DNA from: an uncultured Elusimicrobia bacterium
GTDB taxonomy: Bacteria > Elusimicrobiota > Elusimicrobia > Elusimicrobiales > Elusimicrobiaceae
Direction: 5' to 3'
Length of the DNA stretch: 9,790 nucleotides
Assembly: GCA_945483375.1 (NCBI GenBank)
Contig: CALYRQ010000019.1
Span: 1-9,790 of the forward strand
The notes beneath the pieces are model-generated. The model saw only the letters and a list, made by a program, of their open reading frames with translations, was not told the origin of the DNA and made no database searches. Both the position numbers and the translations under genes were made by a program. Below are positions 1 through 5,323 of this stretch, piece by piece. Position 1 is the stretch's first letter. Every line of letters starts with the position of its first letter.

Positions 1-14
1 CACATTTAAATATA

Positions 15-20
15 AAGGAG
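15..20 (+). promoter_or_regulatory. Shine-Dalgarno of first pilin gene
   Basis: AAGGAG lies 8 nt before the ATG at 29 and fixes that start. The same 8-nt spacing from the G-rich core to the ATG recurs at the second pilin and at the gene starting at 9738. The promoter itself lies before the window or is not resolvable in the 14 bases available. Confidence 0.8.
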
Positions 21-28
21 ATTGTATT

Positions 29-547
29 ATGAAAAAGGGTTTTACCTTAATCGAATTACTGGTGGTTGTTTTAATCATCGGTATTTTATCTGCTGTGGCG
101 TTGCCGCAGTATACCAAAGCGGTGGAAAAATCCCGCGCGACGGAAGCCATTACGCTTATGGGCAATTTGGCTACCGGTGAAAAAGTGTACCAAATGAGCA
201 CGGGAAACTATACGACGGACTTGAGCTTGTTGGACGTCCAACTCCCGGGCGTTACTGGGACTACTAACACGATAACGACTAAAAACTTTGTTTTTACCGT
301 CGTTAAAGGGGATGGCACAGCCACGATTGCCACGGCAAAACGTGCTAACAACGGTACTGCTCTTGCGGCTGCCAATACGTATTATATCAATATGCGTTTG
401 GACTCCGACGGTACGATGTCCCGTTGGTGCAGCGCCTCGGCGGCTACCAATTCTTCTACTGTTCCTACGGCTAACCTGGGCACTTCGGCTGCTGAAGCTC
501 TCTGCAAATCTATTGCCAACGGTGATGCAAAAGGCTTAATTAAATAA
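29..547 (+). CDS. Type IV pilin-like prepilin (first copy)
   Basis: A 172-residue prepilin with a class III (type IVa) signal: a very short leader MKKG, then FTLIE. The prepilin peptidase would cut after Gly4 and leave N-terminal Phe, with the conserved Glu at mature position 5. Residues 5-27 form the hydrophobic helix that anchors the subunit in the inner membrane before assembly and forms the pilus core. The remaining ~140 residues are a small Ser/Thr/Ala-rich globular domain with two cysteines (in RWCSAS and ALCKSI), a likely C-terminal disulfide loop. Known role: subunit of a type IV pilus or type II secretion pseudopilus; the sequence does not say which. It stands as a single transcription unit, closed by the terminator at 561-599. 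The first ~26 residues of the mature protein are almost the same as in the next gene, while the C-terminal domains differ. Confidence 0.9.
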   Translation: MKKGFTLIELLVVVLIIGILSAVALPQYTKAVEKSRATEAITLMGNLATGEKVYQMSTGNYTTDLSLLDVQLPGVTGTTNTITTKNFVFTVVKGDGTATIATAKRANNGTALAAANTYYINMRLDSDGTMSRWCSASAATNSSTVPTANLGTSAAEALCKSIANGDAKGLIK

Positions 548-560
548 GTTTTACAATACG

Positions 561-599
561 AAACCCCGGTTCCTTGTTGGAGCCGGGGTTTTTTGTTTT
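561..599 (+). terminator. Rho-independent terminator after first pilin
   Basis: Arms 561-573 and 579-591 pair over 13 bp (AAACCCCGG opposite CCGGGGTTT, then T-G, T-A, C-G, C-G) around the loop 574-578. A T-rich tract follows to 599. It begins 13 nt after the pilin stop, so the two pilin genes are probably transcribed separately. Confidence 0.9.
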
Positions 600-620
600 G
601 GGTGGAAAACTTAATAGGGG

Positions 621-674
621 TTGTATTGTTTTTTTTTTTTGATAACATGGGGATAAATCAAGTATAAGGGGGGG
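621..674 (+). promoter_or_regulatory. Putative promoter and RBS region of second pilin, with T12 and G7 tracts
   Basis: The leader holds twelve T (629-640) and seven G (668-674). Two promoter readings are possible. The first is TTGTAT (621-626), 16 bp, TAACAT (643-648), with the T tract inside the spacer. The second is TTGATA (639-644), 18 bp, TATAAG (663-668), a better match, but its start point would fall near 675 and leave an 8-nt leader without the G-rich Shine-Dalgarno. AAGGGGGGG (666-674) ends 8 nt before the ATG, exactly the spacing seen at the first pilin, so I favour it as the ribosome binding site. The choice of -35/-10 is weak. Confidence 0.35.
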
Positions 675-682
675 TATATCCC

Positions 683-1216
683 ATGTATAAAAATCAAGGT
701 TTTACGTTAATAGAGCTGTTGGTAGTCGTTTTAATCATCGGCATCCTGTCGGCGGTAGCGCTGCCGCAATACCAAGTGGCGGTGGCAAAAAGCCGCCTGT
801 CGGCTGTGATTCCTACTACAAAAGAGATGGCAAATGCATTGGAACTGTATTATTTGGCCAACGGCGCGTATCCGCCGGACTCAACGGAAGATTTTGGGTT
901 TGACATCAGCGTTCCCCCGGGGTGTACTCAGGCCGGGACCACCCAGGCTAACCATTGTCCGGACGGTACGGTGTATGATTTGCTGGATTACGGAACGCCT
1001 ACCGTATTGGGCGGGAACAAGAACGCCAAAATCGGCTATGTGATATGGCTGGACCATTCTGCCCGCCCGGGTGTGCGACAATGCGTGGCGGCAACGTCTA
1101 ACGCCACGGCAAATAAAGTATGTAAAAGCATGGGCGGGACGGTTTCTTCTGGCGCAGTGACGCATTATTTTGCGTCCACTTTAGGCGAAGCTACCACCAG
1201 TTACGATTTGCCTTAA
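683..1216 (+). CDS. Type IV pilin-like prepilin (second copy)
   Basis: A 177-residue prepilin with leader MYKNQG and the peptidase site G/FTLIE after Gly6. The residues after the cut match the first pilin almost exactly to LPQY, although many codons differ. The helix continues into the globular part (KSRLSAVIPTTKEMANALELYYLANGAYP), a pattern common to pilins of the PilE/GspG type. The C-terminal domain has four cysteines (GCTQ, NHCP, RQCV, KVCKS), so two disulfides are likely, against one in the first pilin. The two proteins therefore share the assembly helix but expose different surfaces. The gene is more GC-rich than the first copy, which argues against very recent duplication. It is closed by a terminator shared with hydG. 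Type IV pilus subunit, minor pilin or type II pseudopilin cannot be told apart from sequence alone. Confidence 0.9.
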   Translation: MYKNQGFTLIELLVVVLIIGILSAVALPQYQVAVAKSRLSAVIPTTKEMANALELYYLANGAYPPDSTEDFGFDISVPPGCTQAGTTQANHCPDGTVYDLLDYGTPTVLGGNKNAKIGYVIWLDHSARPGVRQCVAATSNATANKVCKSMGGTVSSGAVTHYFASTLGEATTSYDLP

Positions 1217-1227
1217 TTCCTGCCGTT

Positions 1228-1262
1228 AAAAAAACCGGAGCATTTTCTGCCCCGGGTTTTTT
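1228..1262. terminator. Bidirectional intrinsic terminator between pilin and hydG
   Basis: An A tract (1228-1234), a GC-rich stem (CCGG 1235-1238 with CCGG 1252-1255, GC 1240-1241 with GC 1249-1250, one internal mismatch) and a T tract (1257-1262) can work on both strands. It lies 11 nt after the pilin stop and 5 nt beyond the hydG stop, serving two convergent genes. Confidence 0.8.
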
Positions 1263-1267
1263 GTGTT

Positions 1268-2650
1268 TTAAAAATACAAGTCCCGCTTGCCGGATTTGAT
1301 GTTTTTTAGGTTCTCATCAATCATCTTGCGGATAGGAGTCCCTTCGGCAAACGCTTCTTTGGCCGTGCTGTCGATAAGCGCATATCCCTTGGCTTTTAAA
1401 TCCGCGGGAGCGAAATCTTCCAGATATTCGGCAAACGTAAACATGGCGTTGGGCAGACAGTGGGTTTTGATAAGGCCCGGTTTGGCCATATCCATAAAGT
1501 CTTTGCCTACGCGGCCCAGGCGGTAACAGCCCGTGCAGAAAGACGGCATGTGCTTGGCGTCCACCACCGCGCCGATGACTTCGGCCAGCGAGCGGTCGTC
1601 CGTCAGCGTGAACTGGCTGCCGTTTTCTTTATCGTACGAATATCCGCCGGGGTTTACGCGCGACGCAGCCGAAATTTGCGATACGCCCAGTTCCAAACAG
1701 GCGTTACGCATGGCGGGGGATTCGCGCGTGCTTAAAATGATGCCCGTATACGGCACCGCCAAGCGCAGGACGGCCACGCACTTTTTAAATTCGTCGTCCG
1801 TCAGTTCGTCGTTGGGGTGTTGGCTGAATTCGGATCCTTCGGCCGGTTCAATGCGCGGAATGGATATCGTATGCGGCCCGACTCCGTAGGTTTTATCCAA
1901 ATACCAGGAATGTTCCAGCGTGGCCAAAATTTCGTACTTGTGGTCATAGAGGCCCAACAGCGGGCCGATGCCCACGTCGTTAATGCCGGCCTGGAGGGCG
2001 CGGTCCATGGCGTCCAGACGGAACTGGTAGTCTTTTTTTGCTCCGGCAATATGTAACTGTTCGTACGTTTTTTTGTGGTACGTTTCCTGGAACAGCTGAT
2101 AGGTGCCGATGTTGCATTTTTTGAGTTCTTCAAATTCGGGTTCCGTCAGCGGCGCGATGTTGACGTTTACGCGGCGGATGTTTTGGCCGTTCCAACGCGT
2201 ATCGTAGATGGTTTTGATGCTGTCGTACACGTATTGCAGACCGCCGCCGGGATAGGCCTCTCCGGCCACCATCAAAATGCGCTTGTGTCCCTGCTGTAAC
2301 AGCGCAGTAACTTCCTGTTTGATTTCGTCCTGCGTGCTGGCGTGGCGTTTTAGTTTGGTGTTGGAACGGCGGAACGCGCAGTAGACACATTCATTAGTAC
2401 AAATGTTGGAAATATATAACGGGGCGAATAATACGATACGGTTGCCGTAGATGGCTTCTTTGACGTATTTTGCCGCGTCAAAAAGGGCTTGCAAAAGTTT
2501 GGAGTCCGTGATGTTGAGCAGTACGGCCGCTTCTTCCAAAGAGATTCCTTTGAGTTCTTTGGCTTTGTTTAAAATGGCGGTTACTTCACCGTCGGAGTGG
2601 GACTTGGCGTTTTCCAAGGTCCGCTGCAGTTTTTCGTCATCAATAATCAT
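1268..2650 (-). CDS. hydG: [FeFe]-hydrogenase H-cluster maturase, radical SAM tyrosine lyase
   Basis: HydG cleaves tyrosine with S-adenosylmethionine to p-cresol and dehydroglycine, giving the CO and cyanide ligands of the [FeFe]-hydrogenase active site, loaded on an Fe-Cys synthon. In this 460-residue protein the radical SAM cluster motif CX3CX2C is C84, C88 and C91 (CTNECVYCAF). The C-terminal CX2CX22C (C372, C375, C398) binds the auxiliary cluster and separates HydG from the related ThiH. The length is normal for the family. I chose the ATG at 2650: the ORF can be extended to 2740, but the extra 30 residues are unlike HydG and a promoter fits inside them. No Shine-Dalgarno precedes 2650; see the promoter entry. 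hydE, hydF and hydrogenase genes are not in the window. Its presence implies H2 production or uptake by an anaerobe. Confidence 0.95.
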   Translation of the reverse strand: MIIDDEKLQRTLENAKSHSDGEVTAILNKAKELKGISLEEAAVLLNITDSKLLQALFDAAKYVKEAIYGNRIVLFAPLYISNICTNECVYCAFRRSNTKLKRHASTQDEIKQEVTALLQQGHKRILMVAGEAYPGGGLQYVYDSIKTIYDTRWNGQNIRRVNVNIAPLTEPEFEELKKCNIGTYQLFQETYHKKTYEQLHIAGAKKDYQFRLDAMDRALQAGINDVGIGPLLGLYDHKYEILATLEHSWYLDKTYGVGPHTISIPRIEPAEGSEFSQHPNDELTDDEFKKCVAVLRLAVPYTGIILSTRESPAMRNACLELGVSQISAASRVNPGGYSYDKENGSQFTLTDDRSLAEVIGAVVDAKHMPSFCTGCYRLGRVGKDFMDMAKPGLIKTHCLPNAMFTFAEYLEDFAPADLKAKGYALIDSTAKEAFAEGTPIRKMIDENLKNIKSGKRDLYF

Positions 2651-2656
2651 ATTTAT

Positions 2657-2685
2657 ATAATAGCACTTTTGGACGGTGTTGGCAG
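2657..2685 (-). promoter_or_regulatory. Candidate hydG promoter (leaderless arrangement)
   Basis: On the - strand CTGCCA (2685-2680, 4 of 6 to the -35 consensus), a 17-bp spacer, then TATTAT (2662-2657, 5 of 6 to -10). A start point seven bases past the -10 box is 2650, the A of the hydG ATG. There is no Shine-Dalgarno between the box and the ATG, which agrees with a leaderless or near-leaderless mRNA. The box match is seen; the start point is inferred. Confidence 0.5.
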
Positions 2686-2757
2686 CGGGGGGGAGGAAAA
2701 TATTATTGAGTGTTGAAACGACGTTGTATGAGAAGTGCAATAAGCGGACTGCGAGGG

Positions 2758-2795
2758 CATAAAAAGCCCCGCGCTTATCACGCAGGGCTTTATGC
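2758..2795 (-). terminator. Intrinsic terminator, distal copy (unit A)
   Basis: On the - strand AAAGCCCTGCG (2791-2781) pairs with CGCGGGGCTTT (2773-2763) through one U-G wobble, with a 7-nt loop, and runs into five T. It lies between the infB remnant and hydG and insulates hydG from the upstream operon. Confidence 0.85.
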
Positions 2796-2830
2796 TTTAC
2801 AACTTTTCGCGCTCTGCCAGCCGATTAAGA

Positions 2831-2869
2831 TTACATCTTAATACGTCTGGTAACGTCCCGCGAGCGCAT
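2831..2869 (-). pseudogene. Remnant of a second infB 3' end
   Basis: Read on the - strand, the last nine codons and the stop give DVTRRIKM*-type sequence against DNVTRRIKM* at the true infB end. The eight residues aligned at VTRRIKM and the preceding Asp differ mainly by synonymous changes (ACC/ACA, AGA/CGC, CGT/AGA, AAG/AAA). An in-frame ATG inside the preceding terminator would make a 12-residue peptide MRSRDVTRRIKM, but there is no ribosome binding site, so I treat it as a gene remnant and not as an expressed gene. It is followed by its own terminator copy, just as infB is. It may be a leftover of allelic exchange with a diverged infB. Confidence 0.6.
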
Positions 2870-2904
2870 AAAAAGCCCCGCGTTTATCACACGGGGCTTT
2901 ATGC
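2866..2904 (-). terminator. Intrinsic terminator of the rimP-nusA-infB operon (unit B)
   Basis: On the - strand AAAGCCCCGTG (2900-2890) pairs with CGCGGGGCTTT (2882-2872) with one U-G wobble and a 7-nt loop, followed by five T (2874-2870). It starts about 42 nt after the infB stop. The outer bases GCAT/ATGC also pair. Confidence 0.9.
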
Positions 2905-2931
2905 TTTACAACTTTTCGCGGTCCGTCGCTT

Positions 2932-2955
2932 GAATTAAAATTTACATTTTAATTC
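2932..2955 (-). repeat. Inverted repeat over the infB stop codon
   Basis: GAATTAAAAT (2932-2941) and ATTTTAATTC (2946-2955) are a perfect 10-bp inverted repeat with a 4-base centre that holds part of the TAA stop. The remnant copy keeps the stem as ATTAAGAT (2824-2831) and ATCTTAAT (2835-2842), with a compensating G-C for A-T change. Confidence 0.6.
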
Positions 2956-5323
2956 TGCGTGTAACGTTATCTTTGCGGAAGCATTCAATTACGTCGCCTT
3001 CGGCAACACCTTTGAAGCCCTCAATTAAGATACCGCATTCATATCCTTTTTCCACTTCTTTCACATCGTCTTTGAAGCGTTTCAGGCCGGCAATCTTGCC
3101 GTGGCCCACTTCTTCGCCGTTGCGTTTGACGCGCACTTCAAAGCCGCGCGTAATCGTGCCGCTGTCCACCAAAGAGCCGGAAATCAGGCCGGAGCTTAAT
3201 TTCATCACTTTTTTGATGGTGGCGGTGCCCACTACCGTTTCCACCACGTCGGGTTCCAATAAACCTTCCATGGCGGCTTTGATATCTTCCAAAAGTTCAA
3301 AGATAATCGTGTAGCGGCGGATTTCGATTCCTTCGCGTTCCGCTTCCGCCTGCGCTTTGTTTTCCACGTCTACGTGGAACCCAATCACGACGGCGTTGCT
3401 GGCTTTGGCCAAAAGAATGTCGGACTCGTTTACGTTGCCCGGAGCGGATAAGATAATATCCACTTCCACTTCGTCGGACGGAATACGTAAAAGCGCGTCT
3501 TTAATGGCTTCGATGGAGCCCTGCACGTCCGCCTTTAAAATAAGGCTTAATTTCTTGACGGAGTTGCCGTTTTCGTCGTTTTTGCCCAGGCTCATCAGCG
3601 ACATCTGCTTGCGGTGCGCCTGCGAATCCTCTTTCTGCGCCAGTTTGCGTTTTTCGGCGGCGTAGCGGGCTTCCTTTTCGCTGGGCATAATATAGAGCGT
3701 GTCGCCCACTTGCGGCGGCTCGCCGTTGATACCCAAAATTTCAGCCGGCACGCTGGGGCCGATTTTCTGGTAGCGCTGGGAGTTTTCGTCAATCAGCGCG
3801 CGGATACGGCCGTAGTTGGTGCCCACGATAAACGGGTCGCCCACTTTCATCGTGCCTTTTTGCACGAGGACCGTGGCCACCACGCCGCGTTTGTTGTCGC
3901 GCTTACTTTCCAAAATGACGCCTACGCCGGGTCGGTCCGGGTTGGCTTTGAGTTCCATCATTTCGGCCTGTAGGGCAATCATTTCCAAAAGTTTATCAAT
4001 GTTGATGTGTTTCTTCGCCGAAATTTCTACAAAAATCGTAGATCCCTGCCATTCTTCGGGCACAAGGCCGCGGGCGGCGAGGTCCTGTTTCACGCGGTCG
4101 ACGTTGGCCCCGGGGAGGTCAATTTTGTTGACCGCCACAATAATCGGCGTTCCGGCGGCTTTGGCGTGCTCCATGGATTCAATCGTCTGCGGCATGATAC
4201 CGTCGGTGGCCGAAACCACGAGGACAACGATATCTGTGGCCTGCGCACCGCGGGCGCGCATGGCGGTAAAGGCTTCGTGGCCGGGGGTATCTAAGAATGT
4301 TAAAATCCCGCGCGGCGTTTTGACGCGGTACGCGCCGATGTGCTGGGTGATGGCCCCGGCTTCGCCCGCCACCACGTTGGACTTTCTAATAGCGTCCAAC
4401 AGGCTGGTCTTACCGTGGTCCACGTGGCCCATAATCGTAATCACCGGGCTGCGGGGTTTTAAAGAGGCCGGATCGTCCTGCGTTTCCATCAGTGCGGCGG
4501 CTTCTTTGGTTAAATCTTCTTCGGCCAGTTCGGCTTTAAAACCGCATTCGTCCACGATAAGTTCAATCATGTCTTTTTCAAGCCGCTGGTTAATCGTGGC
4601 GAAAATGCCCATCATCATTAATTTTTTGATGAAATCGTTGGTTTTGATGTTCATCTTTTCGGCCAATTCTTTTACGGTCGGCTGGCCGACGATTTTAATG
4701 ATTTTTTCGTCTTTCTTGGGCGCTTGCGGCTGCACGGGTTTGGCGTGGCCGTGGCGGTCGAAATTGCCGCCTTGCGGACGGTTATGGCGCGCCGGTTGCT
4801 GAGCAGGAGCCTGCGGTTTGGGCTGAGCCGCGGGCACAGCCTGGGGCTGCGGTTTGGGCTGTTGTACGGGCGCAGTCTGCAGACGGACCTGTTCCTGCGG
4901 CCGCGCTTGCGGCGCGGGCGTTTGAACGGGTTTCACTTCCGGTTTAGGTTGCACGGGTGCGGCGGCCGGGGCAGGTTTTTCCGCTGCGGGTTTTTCCAAA
5001 ACGGGTTTCTGTTTTACTTCTTCCGCTTTAACTTCGGGCTTTACTTCCGGCGCGGAAAATTTGGCCGTGTTTACTTCTTCGGCTTTTGGCGCAACGGATT
5101 TTTCCGTCGTTTCCGCTTTGGCCTTGGCCGCGGTTTTGCGCGGTTTAGCCGCCGTCGTTTTCTTGGCGGCGGGCTTTTTTGCGGCCGTTGTTTTTTTAGC
5201 CGCCGTCGTTTTCTTGGCGGCCGGTTTTTTAGCGGCGGTTTTGGAAGCCGTGGTTTTTTTAGCGGCGGTTTTTTTCTTGACGGAGGATTCCTCTTCGGTA
5301 TTAGTTGTTTTCTTGGTCGTCAT
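2942..5323 (-). CDS. infB: Translation initiation factor IF-2
   Basis: IF-2 is the GTPase that brings fMet-tRNA to the 30S subunit and promotes subunit joining. This copy has 793 residues. Residues 11-75 are Lys/Ala/Thr-rich with KKPAAKKTTAAK repeats, 76-205 are a Pro/Gln/Val/Lys-rich linker, and ~206-265 form an IF2_N helical domain (TVKELAEKMNIKTNDFIKKL). The G domain has G1 GHVDHGKT (299-306), G2 GAITQHIGAY (323-332), G3 DTPGH (345-349), G4 NKID (399-402) and G5 SAK (435-437). Domain III (ADVQGSIEAIKDALLRIPS) and the C-terminal fMet-tRNA-binding domain (YECGILIEGFKGVAEGDVI) follow. The start overlaps the nusA end by 23 nt and has AGGAGG 6 nt before the ATG, so translational coupling to nusA is likely. 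ylxR and ribosomal protein genes, often placed between nusA and infB in Firmicutes, are absent. rbfA and truB do not follow; a terminator does. Confidence 0.98.
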   Translation of the reverse strand: MTTKKTTNTEEESSVKKKTAAKKTTASKTAAKKPAAKKTTAAKKTTAAKKPAAKKTTAAKPRKTAAKAKAETTEKSVAPKAEEVNTAKFSAPEVKPEVKAEEVKQKPVLEKPAAEKPAPAAAPVQPKPEVKPVQTPAPQARPQEQVRLQTAPVQQPKPQPQAVPAAQPKPQAPAQQPARHNRPQGGNFDRHGHAKPVQPQAPKKDEKIIKIVGQPTVKELAEKMNIKTNDFIKKLMMMGIFATINQRLEKDMIELIVDECGFKAELAEEDLTKEAAALMETQDDPASLKPRSPVITIMGHVDHGKTSLLDAIRKSNVVAGEAGAITQHIGAYRVKTPRGILTFLDTPGHEAFTAMRARGAQATDIVVLVVSATDGIMPQTIESMEHAKAAGTPIIVAVNKIDLPGANVDRVKQDLAARGLVPEEWQGSTIFVEISAKKHINIDKLLEMIALQAEMMELKANPDRPGVGVILESKRDNKRGVVATVLVQKGTMKVGDPFIVGTNYGRIRALIDENSQRYQKIGPSVPAEILGINGEPPQVGDTLYIMPSEKEARYAAEKRKLAQKEDSQAHRKQMSLMSLGKNDENGNSVKKLSLILKADVQGSIEAIKDALLRIPSDEVEVDIILSAPGNVNESDILLAKASNAVVIGFHVDVENKAQAEAEREGIEIRRYTIIFELLEDIKAAMEGLLEPDVVETVVGTATIKKVMKLSSGLISGSLVDSGTITRGFEVRVKRNGEEVGHGKIAGLKRFKDDVKEVEKGYECGILIEGFKGVAEGDVIECFRKDNVTRRIKM
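5144..5221 (-). repeat. 51-bp periodic repeat coding the IF-2 Lys/Ala tail
   Basis: A 27-bp stretch at 5144-5170 recurs identically at 5195-5221, offset 51 bp or 17 codons. It encodes KKPAAKKTTAAK at residues 32-43 and 49-60. Expansion or contraction by recombination would keep the frame. Confidence 0.75.

Larger units (their letters stand above)
2752..2975 (-). repeat. Tandem duplication of infB 3' end plus terminator (unit about 110 bp)
   Basis: Unit A (2752-2860) and unit B (2861-2975) align end to end. In 2752-2811 against 2861-2920 only 4 of 60 bases differ. The next ~20 bases are poorly conserved with a 2-nt length difference. The two stop codons and the last nine infB codons then align again. 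Unit B includes the real infB end. The 291 bases between hydG and infB hold only this duplication and the hydG promoter. Confidence 0.85.

Noticed and set aside
382..648. - strand open frame across the first pilin's end
   Set aside because: It runs through the pilin terminator and codes a basic, featureless peptide.
663..668. TATAAG as the -10 box of the second pilin
   Set aside because: It overlaps the ribosome binding site in the same way as TATAAA does at the first pilin, which suggests an AT-rich lead-in to the Shine-Dalgarno; kept only as an alternative.
1268..2650. ThiH (thiamine tyrosine lyase) as the identity
   Set aside because: The C-terminal CX2CX22C auxiliary-cluster motif is the HydG hallmark and no thiamine genes are nearby.
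2651..2740. 30-residue N-terminal extension of HydG
   Set aside because: The extra residues are unlike HydG, have no Shine-Dalgarno, and overlap a good promoter whose start point fits the ATG at 2650.
2752..2975. CRISPR array
   Set aside because: Only two units of about 110 bp, which are an infB tail and terminators, not short repeats with unique spacers.
3816..4802. 328-codon open frame on the + strand, antisense to infB
   Set aside because: It is the shadow of the IF-2 GTPase domain in GC-biased codons; no start signal and no recognisable domain.
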